Of a DNA stretch of 20,559 nt, positions 6,384 to 13,263 are shown in pieces (position 1 is the first letter of the stretch; every line of letters begins with the position of its first letter). A program made the position numbers and the translations under genes. The stretch lies in assembly GCA_002371315.1 (NCBI GenBank), contig DFHL01000065.1:1-20559 (forward strand), in the 5' to 3' direction. The notes beneath the pieces are model-generated. The model had not been told where the DNA came from, ran no database searches, and was given only the letters and a program-made list of their open reading frames with translations. The DNA is from Bacteroidales bacterium UBA3724 (GTDB lineage: Bacteria > Bacteroidota > Bacteroidia > Bacteroidales > P3).

Positions 6384-7597
6384 AGAAATGCTTGCTTGTC
6401 CTTTTGTTGCTTTCTGCACCGTCGTTGTCTGTTGCCCAGCCGCATACGACCCTGTCGCTGCTGTCGGGCTACACCGTGCCCAATTCGTCGGAATGGAACT
6501 ATATTAAAGACATTTCGGCCGGTGTCGATGCCGCTTTCGCCTGGCGTCAGGATTGGGGATTCCGGGCCGACTCGGCTGCCTTTTTCCCGTTGCTGCGAAA
6601 ACCATACTGGATGGGCGTGAGGGGCAACTTCACCTATTTCCCCAACGACATAGCGGGCCACCGCATCGGCATCAGCGGTTTTCTGCAGCAGCCCCTGTTT
6701 GAGTTCCGGCATCGCATAGATTCCATCGGTGATGTCAGGGAGTACCTTAACCTCGATATGGATTTCGGCTTGGCGTTCTACACCAACCCCTATTGCCGCA
6801 CGCCCAATCCCGACAATGTCTTCATTGGCTCGTACACCAACTGTATGATACAGATAGGCTTGTCGTATGCGCGAAGGATGTGCGATATGTCGCAGATAGT
6901 CCTGGCCGCCAAGTTTGCGCATTCGTCCAACGGCTATCTGCGCAAGCCCAACAAGGGGCTGAACTACCTTCAGCTGTCGGTCGGCTATACGCTGTCGGAT
7001 CGCAACCTCTATCAGCGCGGTGGAGTGCGCGAGTCGTTTTTTCGCACCGATATCGCACCCGACAGCAATCGGTCTTATTGGCTCAGTCGAGATAGAAACT
7101 ATTGGCCAACCGACAATCCCGCCTTCCGCGGCGGCGAATGGCTTGTCTCGTATGCGCCGGGCATCGTAATGCCGCGCTTTACAGGCGCCAAGCGCAACTA
7201 TTTCTACGCCCATACGGCGCAGTTGGGGTGGCTCTACCGCTTCAATCCGGCGCGAGCCGTGGGCGCGACGCTCGACCTCACCTACAACTACAGCCACACC
7301 GCCGTCATTGCCCACTGGAACGAAGGCTACAGCCTGCCGTTCTACATCGCAGCTTCGGCGGCCTACGAGGCTACCTATCACCGGCTTACCATCCACGCTG
7401 CCCTGGCGGCATACATCACACGCAGCGAGCACGGCACCACGCCGCTCTACGAGCGCGTCGGAATGTACTACAACCTGAGCAAGGAGTATCGCCCGGTGCG
7501 CCACTTTGTCGGCGTCGCCCTCAAGTCGCATATGGCTCATATTGACTTCATTGAGTGGCACTACGGCATAAAGTTTTCGCCAAAAAGAAGCCTTTAG
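6380..7597 (+). CDS. PagL-like acyloxyacyl hydrolase / lipid A deacylase candidate
   Basis: A 405-residue protein with a clear signal peptide (MKKCLLVLLLLSAPSLSVAQ) and alternating aromatic/polar strands of an outer-membrane barrel. The segment KFAHSSNGYLRKPNKGLN (about 178-195) resembles the His-x-Ser active-site region of PagL-type lipid A 3-O-deacylases; His181 and Ser183 would be the catalytic candidates. The C-terminal HMAHIDFIEWHYGIKF fits the final strand of that family. It is longer than Pseudomonas PagL (about 170 residues) but similar in plan to the larger Bacteroidetes members. Its ATG overlaps the ligA stop (ATGA). It ends in TAG, convergent with the DUF2807 gene. The barrel is secure; deacylase activity is inferred from the motif only. 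Confidence 0.72.
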   Translation: MKKCLLVLLLLSAPSLSVAQPHTTLSLLSGYTVPNSSEWNYIKDISAGVDAAFAWRQDWGFRADSAAFFPLLRKPYWMGVRGNFTYFPNDIAGHRIGISGFLQQPLFEFRHRIDSIGDVREYLNLDMDFGLAFYTNPYCRTPNPDNVFIGSYTNCMIQIGLSYARRMCDMSQIVLAAKFAHSSNGYLRKPNKGLNYLQLSVGYTLSDRNLYQRGGVRESFFRTDIAPDSNRSYWLSRDRNYWPTDNPAFRGGEWLVSYAPGIVMPRFTGAKRNYFYAHTAQLGWLYRFNPARAVGATLDLTYNYSHTAVIAHWNEGYSLPFYIAASAAYEATYHRLTIHAALAAYITRSEHGTTPLYERVGMYYNLSKEYRPVRHFVGVALKSHMAHIDFIEWHYGIKFSPKRSL

Positions 7598-7611
7598 TCA
7601 TAACAAAACAA

Positions 7612-7637
7612 AAGGCCGGCACAAATGTGCCGGCCTT
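7612..7637 (-). terminator. Rho-independent terminator of the sigma-factor operon
   Basis: A perfect 11-bp stem (AAGGCCGGCAC / GTGCCGGCCTT) with a 4-nt loop lies between two convergent genes. Read on the minus strand, the stem is followed by a T-rich tail (TTTTGTTTTGTTATG), so it works best for the DUF2807 gene. It may also slow transcription from the plus-strand gene. Confidence 0.88.
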
Positions 7638-7658
7638 GTCGCCTTGGGTTTGGAATGA

Positions 7659-8780
7659 CTATTTCTTGATTCTATTGGCTTTGGCGGTGCGAGAGGTCGT
7701 TATGTTGTCCTTGGCATCGCCGTAATATCTAAGGTGGCTGGCTCCAGAAAGCTCCATTTCAATCACTTCGTTGCATTGAAGTGTTGCCTTGCTGGCTCCC
7801 GACATACTGCCTCTAACACTCTTCAGCGGCAGTTCTGAATAGAGTTCGGACGAACCGCTGAGTTCCAGTTCCATACTGTTGGCTTTACCTTTTAGTTTTA
7901 TTTTTGAGGCACCACTGTTGTCGATGTCCAAACTCTTGATATCTAACGTGGCAAGCATCTGCGATGCTCCGCTAAGATCTGCGTTCAGCTTTGATGCTTT
8001 GGCCTTTGTGCGTATTTTGCTGGACCCGCTGAGGTCGACGTTGAAAGTGCTGGCGGTGACGTTACCTTCGTAAACCGATGCCCCCGAAAGCTCAAAGGAA
8101 GTGATTCCGGCATTGATGTCAGCGTTGAAATTGCTTGCTCCGCTAAGGTCGATATTGAACGTCGACGTGCGGATTGGCAATTTTGTGTTGAAAGAACTGC
8201 TGCCGTTCAATTCCACGTAGTTGAGCTTCAGATTGTAAGGCAGATAGACATATCCGCATACGGCGCCGTCTTCACAGCTGATGCCGTCAATGTGGTTAAG
8301 GCCGATGTGGAGCTTTCCTTTGTTGTAACGCACATTGAGATAGTTCTTTAGCTTCTCGTTTACGCGTACAACAATCGAGTCGACGGTGTCGCACATCACT
8401 ACCTTGAAACTGTAGTTGACGCTCAACGCGTTGTAAGACGAAACGGGGAACCGTCGCGTCAGCATCGGGTCTTTCTTGCTGAGTTTGATGCTTTTGCCAT
8501 CGATATTGGCGTTTTTGTTGTAGTAAGTTATGATCGAATTGCCACGGTGCTTAATAATTACCGTAGAATCACCAAATTCGGTGGCCGAGTCGACCATCTC
8601 TTCTATGGCGTCGCCAAGCGATTCCATTGCGTCGTCGAGCGACTCCATTGCGTCGTCGAAATAATCGAGACTGCTGTCCAGGTTATCGGCAAATTCTTCG
8701 AAATTCGATCGCGGCTGGGCGCTGCATTGCGCCGACATCAGCATTGCCGCGAGTGCTACTGTCAAAATGTTGCGTTTCAT
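7659..8780 (-). CDS. Exported head-GIN (DUF2807) beta-helix protein
   Basis: A 373-residue secreted or surface protein of the putative auto-transporter adhesin head-GIN type. Residues 1-21 form a signal peptide (cut near CSAQ). Residues about 25-67 are an acidic helical stretch with repeated DDAMESL units, encoded by a 21-bp DNA repeat. From about residue 110 there is the usual GIN start (RRFPVSSYNALSVNYSFKVV). The rest consists of about nine rungs, each ending in SGAS or SGSS at roughly 20-residue spacing, which predicts a right-handed beta-solenoid. It is the last gene of the sigma/anti-sigma operon and ends in TAG just before a strong terminator. Surface adhesion or envelope sensing is the usual guess; no enzyme motif is seen. 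Confidence 0.85.
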   Translation of the reverse strand: MKRNILTVALAAMLMSAQCSAQPRSNFEEFADNLDSSLDYFDDAMESLDDAMESLGDAIEEMVDSATEFGDSTVIIKHRGNSIITYYNKNANIDGKSIKLSKKDPMLTRRFPVSSYNALSVNYSFKVVMCDTVDSIVVRVNEKLKNYLNVRYNKGKLHIGLNHIDGISCEDGAVCGYVYLPYNLKLNYVELNGSSSFNTKLPIRTSTFNIDLSGASNFNADINAGITSFELSGASVYEGNVTASTFNVDLSGSSKIRTKAKASKLNADLSGASQMLATLDIKSLDIDNSGASKIKLKGKANSMELELSGSSELYSELPLKSVRGSMSGASKATLQCNEVIEMELSGASHLRYYGDAKDNITTSRTAKANRIKK

Positions 8781-8812
8781 ATTAATGAGTTAATTTGTTA
8801 ATTCGTTAATTT
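8781..8812. repeat. AT-rich octamer repeat before the DUF2807 start
   Basis: Four 8-bp units (ATTAATGA, GTTAATTT, GTTAATTC, GTTAATTT) abut the start codon of the DUF2807 gene. This is the same arrangement as the G-rich octamer arrays before copZ and the nuclease gene, with a different base content. Confidence 0.65.
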
Positions 8813-8827
8813 GATAGTGGCTGACGC

Positions 8828-8846
8828 GTTCGTGTCACAGGTCACT
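8828..8846 (-). repeat. Post-stop element AGTGACCTGTGACACGAAC, copy 1
   Basis: It is identical over 19 bp to copies at 17708-17726 and 19773-19791, and the match with the 17.7-kb copy extends to 21 bp. Read on the minus strand, it begins two bases after the stop codon of the outer-membrane protein gene. All three copies follow minus-strand stop codons in the same orientation. Confidence 0.8.
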
Positions 8847-8848
8847 AT

Positions 8849-10219
8849 TCATTTTTTTATTTCAAATCCTATTTTAATGGGGAAAACCTCGTTGCCGTTG
8901 CCAGAAAAGAGCGAAGTCGTGGCCACCTGGGCGAAGATGCCGAAGACCGAATAGCGGACCTCAACGCGCAGGTCGAGTTTGTAGGGCGTGATGAACGACG
9001 AAATGTCCTCGTTGTCGCGGTATTTGATACCATCGGCTTTCATTCTGTGCTTCAGCCCGGTATGGCGAGTGTTCAAGGCCAGGGCCGGCAGGGCAGTGAA
9101 CGAAATCTTGAAGTCGTCGAAGCGCAGTCCAAGACTGACAGGCAAACCTATATAGCGAGTGACCAGACGGCTCGACCAGTCATTTAGCTGTGTTGATGCA
9201 AACAGCTGGTTGTCTTGCAGAAAGTCGTCGTAGTTCTGATAGGGTAGGGTAGTGATGACATCTTGAAAACGACCGTTTGCATTGGCCGAGACGAGCGGTG
9301 TCGTGAAACGGTAGATGTCCGACTCGTAGCCAATGCCGAGCGAAAGATTAAGGTGACGGGTCATAACCACAGCGTATTGCAGCTCAAGCTGCCAGGACGA
9401 GAAGCTGGTTTTCAGCTCGGTAGCACCGTCGAGCGACGACAGTCCGTTGTACCACTCGTTGCCCCAGTTGTTGAAACCCCACAAAAGGCCGAAGCCAATG
9501 CGGTCGCTTGTGCTGAACGATCTTTCCTTGTCATCGTAGCGATAATAGTGCTGGGTCGCATAATCATCCCCAGGCTCCTCGTCAACGACAACCATCTCGA
9601 CTGGCAGAGATTCGTCAAATTCTTGTGCCTCAGAATCTTCAACAGCCTCGACGGTCTCTGTTATGATATCTCCGGCGACGATTGTTTCGGCAGATGCCGA
9701 TTTGGCTTTTTCCAGTTCGCGGCGAGCCTCGTCAAGTGCCTTGCTCAGAGCCAGGTCGCTGGTGGATGTTTTTTGTTCGGTTGGAGCGTCCTGATCATCA
9801 GTGGTTTCTGCTGTTGTGGCAAAGGTCGAATCCGCATTGAGCCGATATTCTATTTGCGCCTCCATATCGCGATATACCGACTGAAGGTCGTGCTCTTTCA
9901 GGTGGACAAAATAGACGGCGTCGCCCTCGGGGTCATCGATGACAAGCGTCATTCCCTTGATGACTATAAAGTTGTCGTCCAGTGGGTTGCCCTGCTTTGG
10001 GTTGTACCACACGTCGATGTAGTTTGCCGTGTCGTATATCAGGTTCACGGCACTGCTGTGCAGCACTTTCAGATGCGTGATGGGCCGGCTGATGGTCTGC
10101 CGCAGCATAGCAGCGTTCTCTGTGCGGCTTTGGGCAACGGCACCGCCGGGCTGTGCCAGACAGTGCGTGCAGCTGGCGGCCGCAAGAATGATGATGAGAA
10201 CAAAAGACTTGATTTTCAT
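8849..10219 (-). CDS. Outer-membrane beta-barrel protein with a GIN-like N-terminal segment
   Basis: A 456-residue exported protein. The start at ATG 10219 is preferred because MKIKSFVLIIILAAASCTHCLAQ is a signal peptide; the longer in-frame start at 10258 would overlap the upstream gene and bury it. Residues about 43-125 (ISRPITHLKVLHSSAVNLIYD and on) resemble the opening of head-GIN domains. Residues 130-220 are an acidic, partly helical spacer. Residues about 235-456 are amphipathic strands ending in FPIKIGFEIKK, like the porin-type OMP_b-brl family. A lipobox reading (AASC) is possible but weak. It is the third gene in the sigma operon, between the anti-sigma candidate and the DUF2807 protein. 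Function is unknown. Confidence 0.75.
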   Translation of the reverse strand: MKIKSFVLIIILAAASCTHCLAQPGGAVAQSRTENAAMLRQTISRPITHLKVLHSSAVNLIYDTANYIDVWYNPKQGNPLDDNFIVIKGMTLVIDDPEGDAVYFVHLKEHDLQSVYRDMEAQIEYRLNADSTFATTAETTDDQDAPTEQKTSTSDLALSKALDEARRELEKAKSASAETIVAGDIITETVEAVEDSEAQEFDESLPVEMVVVDEEPGDDYATQHYYRYDDKERSFSTSDRIGFGLLWGFNNWGNEWYNGLSSLDGATELKTSFSSWQLELQYAVVMTRHLNLSLGIGYESDIYRFTTPLVSANANGRFQDVITTLPYQNYDDFLQDNQLFASTQLNDWSSRLVTRYIGLPVSLGLRFDDFKISFTALPALALNTRHTGLKHRMKADGIKYRDNEDISSFITPYKLDLRVEVRYSVFGIFAQVATTSLFSGNGNEVFPIKIGFEIKK

Positions 10220-10241
10220 AATTTTTTGATGTGTTAATTGT

Positions 10242-11108
10242 TTACTTTTGCATTTCATTGATTAGGGCCAACTGCAGTTCGGTACCCCTCAGGCGGATGC
10301 TGTTGAGCCAGTCTTCGAAGGCGTAGCCCACATCAGAACGTCCTTTGGGCTGACCTTGGGCCGCATCGGCCGTTGCATCGTCGTCGAGGAAGGTTATCAG
10401 CCTGTCGGTCAGCGTTGTATCTGGATCCGAAAAGACAAGGGCCTCGTTGCCATTTAAGCGACCAAAGAGTTGTGGACTGTGACTCGAAAGCGCTTGTGTG
10501 GTATCGTCGAGGTAGGTGATAAGCTGGTCTGTGATTACGTATTGTAAATCAAACGATTCTTGTCTTTTTTCGGCTTTTGCGCGGGCTTCGCAGCTGTCGG
10601 CATAGCCAGTTGCGGCATCGGCCAAAAGACTGCTGCCGCTTGCCTTCGGGCTTGAGGCGCGACGGTTGTGCGACGGTTTGTGCAAAGCGCTGGTTTGGAG
10701 ATGATTGTTGACTTGCATTTGCTCTGAAACCGTCTCCGTCTCGACTGCAGTCACTGTTGGTGTTGTGCTGTTTTGGGCAATGACGAGCGGTTCTTTTCCG
10801 CCGTTGCCGTCAGCGATTCGAAGCGCGAAAGCCACCGCCAGCGCGATGCAGGCCGCTGCCGATGTGCTGTACCACAGCGCTTTGCGTTTCGCCTTCGACT
10901 TGTTGGCGATATTCATCAGCCGCTGCTTGCCGGGGTAGGTCGCCGGCGGATAGGACGTTATGCGCAGCGAAGGGTCGTAGAGGTCGGCCAGCTTGCGCCA
11001 GTCGGCGTTCTGCTGCAGCGCGCGCTCCACCTCGGCCGCCTCGTCGGCTCGGAGCAGCCCCTCCTTGTATCGGAAGATGTAAAGTTCTATGTTGCTGTCG
11101 TTTATCAT
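10242..11108 (-). CDS. Single-pass membrane protein, probable anti-sigma factor
   Basis: A 288-residue protein starting at ATG 11108, 18 bp after the sigma gene. Residues 1-75 are cytoplasmic (IELYIFRYKEGLLRADEAAE..., a helical segment typical of Bacteroidetes anti-sigma N-termini). Residues about 78-98 form one membrane helix (WYSTSAAACIALAVAFAL). The remaining 190 residues should be periplasmic and are polar and low in structure. Two copies of a short motif occur there, DQLITYLDD and DRLITFLDD. Position and topology support anti-sigma function; no zinc-binding HxxxCxxC motif is present, so it is not a classical ZAS protein. A longer TTG start at 11129 is unlikely because it overlaps the sigma stop. 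Confidence 0.65.
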   Translation of the reverse strand: MINDSNIELYIFRYKEGLLRADEAAEVERALQQNADWRKLADLYDPSLRITSYPPATYPGKQRLMNIANKSKAKRKALWYSTSAAACIALAVAFALRIADGNGGKEPLVIAQNSTTPTVTAVETETVSEQMQVNNHLQTSALHKPSHNRRASSPKASGSSLLADAATGYADSCEARAKAEKRQESFDLQYVITDQLITYLDDTTQALSSHSPQLFGRLNGNEALVFSDPDTTLTDRLITFLDDDATADAAQGQPKGRSDVGYAFEDWLNSIRLRGTELQLALINEMQK

Positions 11109-11125
11109 TGTCGATTGCTTTTTTT

Positions 11126-11617
11126 TCAATATCCATATTTTGTCAAAACCTGCCTGAGTTTCACCCTTGCACGAAAGGCAGTCACCTGAACGGCGGTGTA
11201 TGTTTCGCCCGTCATTGCCGCAATCTCCTCATAGTCATAGCCTTCGATGTCGTGCAGCGCCACTATGGTGCGCTGTTTTTCGCTTAGCGTTGCCATCGCC
11301 TTGTCGAGGGCATCACGCAGTTCCATTTGCCTGAAGGGCTCTGTCTTCACCTCGCTTTGCGTGTCCAAGTCGTTGACATCCAGCTGTTCTTTCTGCCCGT
11401 GTCGCCAGTGGTCGCTCAGCTTTCGCTTGGCCACCACAAGCAGGAACCGTCGCGCATCGTCGATGCTTTCCACAGCCCTGCGCCGCTCCCACAGGGCGGT
11501 GTAGGCTTCCTGCACGGCGTCGTCGGCCAGGCTGGCGTCCCTGCAGCAGCAGAGCGCGAAGCGGTAGATTTCGTCGGCAAGTCGGTTGACGGTTGTTTTA
11601 TATTCTTTCTCGGTCAA
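11126..11617 (-). CDS. ECF-type RNA polymerase sigma factor
   Basis: A 163-residue sigma-70 family protein that would direct RNA polymerase to a small regulon. Region 2 is visible (DDAVQEAYTALWERRR...RFLLVVAKRKLSDHWR) and region 4 carries the helix-turn-helix (LSEKQRTIVALHDIEGYDYEEIAAMTGETYTAVQVTAFRARVKL, positions split across about 110-155). The frame stays open upstream to 12019, but that part is low-complexity and unrelated to sigma factors. TTG 11617, just before TEKEYKTTVNRLADEIYRFAL, gives the normal ECF length. It heads an operon with an anti-sigma candidate, a barrel protein and a GIN adhesin, so it probably controls its own operon. The exact start is less sure than the family. Confidence 0.85.
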   Translation of the reverse strand: MTEKEYKTTVNRLADEIYRFALCCCRDASLADDAVQEAYTALWERRRAVESIDDARRFLLVVAKRKLSDHWRHGQKEQLDVNDLDTQSEVKTEPFRQMELRDALDKAMATLSEKQRTIVALHDIEGYDYEEIAAMTGETYTAVQVTAFRARVKLRQVLTKYGY

Positions 11618-11850
11618 GTTCGGCGCTTTTGTATATATATCGTGCAAAGGGGGCAAAATAATACAGCGGGGCGAAAATTTTTTCCACCCGGACCCTGTGC
11701 GACCCACCCGTCTGGCACCAAAACCGACTGACATTTTGTCATAACCCTTATCAATGCCCACTGGCGTAAAATATGGTAAAAACAAGGTAGGAATTTGGGT
11801 GAACTTTGATAGGAAATTGGTGTTGACAATCAAGCGGTTGCAAAACGGCA

Positions 11851-11885
11851 TTTTTGGCCTTTTTTTCGCCTTTTTGAACTTTTTT
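11851..11885. promoter_or_regulatory. Phased T-tracts, predicted bent DNA
   Basis: T-runs of 5, 7, 5 and 6 bases begin at 11851, 11860, 11871 and 11880. Spacing of 9, 11 and 9 bp is close to one helical turn, the pattern that bends DNA. It lies in the middle of a divergent promoter region. Confidence 0.5.
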
Positions 11886-12008
11886 GAAATGTTAAAAATC
11901 TGCCATTTTGTCAGGTTTTTGGGTCGTGAAGGGTCGCGGCAAAAGCGAAGATGCGACCGTCCGAAAGCCGAATTGCGGTCGGCTTGCCGACAAATCAAAT
12001 TATTTTCG

Positions 12009-12016
12009 TAAATTTG
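12009..12016 (+). promoter_or_regulatory. Bacteroidetes -7 box of the C-S lyase gene
   Basis: TAAATTTG matches the TAnnTTTG consensus exactly, 42 bp before the ATG. The best -33 candidate is the TTG at 11984-11986, 22 bp upstream, slightly longer than the usual 19-21 bp and lying inside a GTCGGC/GCCGAC palindrome. Confidence 0.55.
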
Positions 12017-12058
12017 CATTTATTATTAATGATTCCTATTTAGTATAAATATTTGAAA

Positions 12059-13231
12059 ATGACACGATACAATTTTGATGAACCGATAGAACGTCGGGGA
12101 ACCGACTGCTTCAAGTGGGACGCTTTGCCGTCGATGTACGGCCGCGACGACCTGCTGCCGATGTGGGTGGCGGATATGGATTTCCGCTCGCCGGACTTTG
12201 TGATGGAAGCGCTAAGGCGTCGCTGCGACCATCACGTGCTGGGCTACACGATGCCTTCGGAAGGCTATTGGAAGGCTGTCAAGGATTGGATGACAGTGCA
12301 TTACGGCATCAGCGCGTCGACTGGACAGCTCCACTTCATACCGGGCATCGTTGCCGGCATCGCCTACGCGCTGCTGTGTTTTACGCAGCCTGGCGACAAG
12401 GTGCTGGTCACCACGCCGGTCTACCCGCCGTTCATCAACCTGCCCAAGGGCAGCGACAGAAACCTGGTTTGCAGTCCGTTGAGGATTGAAAACGGCCGTT
12501 TTGCCATCGATTTCGACGATTTTGAGCGCAAGGCCGAAGGCTGCAAGATGTTCATTATGAGCAATCCCCACAACCCGGCCGGAACGGTTTGGGGGTCTGA
12601 CGTGCTGCAGCGTGTCGCCGACATCTGCGCACGGCACAACGTGCTCGTTGTCAGTGATGAAATCCACGCCGACCTGACGCTGCCGCCGCACCGTCACACC
12701 AGTTTCAGCACCGTCTGCAGCGCGGCTGCGGCCAACAGCCTGACGTTTCTGGCTCCGAGCAAGACGTTCAATATCGCTGGCCTTGGCAGTTCGGTTTGCT
12801 ATATTGCCGACGAGGCGCTGCGCCAGCGTTTCTTCGGATGGCTGGATGCCCTCGGCGTGGCCGGCGGCAACATTTTCGCCTTTGCCGGAGCCGAGGCGGC
12901 ATACGCCAATGGGGCCGAATGGCTGAGCCAGATGCTTGATTATCTGAATGAAAACGTAAGGACGCTGGATGCTTTTCTGAAGTCGCGTATGCCCAAGGTC
13001 AGGTCGGTGCTGCCCGAGGCTTCCTATCTTGCCTGGTTGGACTTTTCAGACTATGGCTTCAGCCACAAGGATTTGGCCGACAGGCTTTTGAACAAGGCTC
13101 GCGTAGCCCTCAACGACGGTACGACATTTGGCGGCGATGCCTATGCGTGCTGCTTCCGCATCAATCTGGGTTGCCCGAGGGCGATGCTTGAGACGGCTCT
13201 CGACCGTATTGCCAATGCTTTGGACAGCTGA
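12059..13231 (+). CDS. MalY/PatB-type PLP-dependent C-S lyase (cystathionine beta-lyase family)
   Basis: A 390-residue fold-type I PLP enzyme that would cleave C-S bonds in cystathionine or cysteine conjugates in the cytoplasm. The N-terminal segment TDCFKWD...LPMWVADMDF is the hallmark of the MalY/PatB group. Other landmarks are NPHNPAGTVW (169-178), SDEIHADL (199-206) and the Schiff-base lysine Lys235 in APSKTFNIAGL. ATG 12059 is preferred over TTG 12053, two codons upstream. It is divergent from the sigma operon and ends 32 bp from the convergent patatin gene. Whether it acts in methionine synthesis or in sulfide release from cysteine cannot be told from sequence. Confidence 0.92.
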   Translation: MTRYNFDEPIERRGTDCFKWDALPSMYGRDDLLPMWVADMDFRSPDFVMEALRRRCDHHVLGYTMPSEGYWKAVKDWMTVHYGISASTGQLHFIPGIVAGIAYALLCFTQPGDKVLVTTPVYPPFINLPKGSDRNLVCSPLRIENGRFAIDFDDFERKAEGCKMFIMSNPHNPAGTVWGSDVLQRVADICARHNVLVVSDEIHADLTLPPHRHTSFSTVCSAAAANSLTFLAPSKTFNIAGLGSSVCYIADEALRQRFFGWLDALGVAGGNIFAFAGAEAAYANGAEWLSQMLDYLNENVRTLDAFLKSRMPKVRSVLPEASYLAWLDFSDYGFSHKDLADRLLNKARVALNDGTTFGGDAYACCFRINLGCPRAMLETALDRIANALDS

Positions 13232-13263
13232 CGATTAGGTGCGGTTTGTGCCAAAGTTGCCTG

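Larger units (their letters stand above)
11618..12058. other. 441-bp divergent intergenic region between the sigma operon and malY-like gene
   Basis: There is no credible gene here, although one minus-strand frame is open. It holds the start of the sigma operon on one side and the promoter of the C-S lyase on the other. Notable signals are a 13-bp palindrome TGACATTTTGTCA (11729-11741), four T-tracts spaced about 10 bp apart (11851-11885), a 14-bp palindrome GTCGGCTTGCCGAC (11978-11991), and a TAAATTTG box (12009-12016). Confidence 0.7.

Noticed and set aside
4305..6419. A 704-codon minus-strand frame, slightly longer than ligA
   Set aside because: It is antisense to ligA, whose domains are complete; the composition is typical of GC-driven shadow frames.
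11618..12019. N-terminal extension of the sigma factor to 297 residues
   Set aside because: The added 134 residues are not sigma-like and come from AT-rich intergenic DNA with phased T-tracts.
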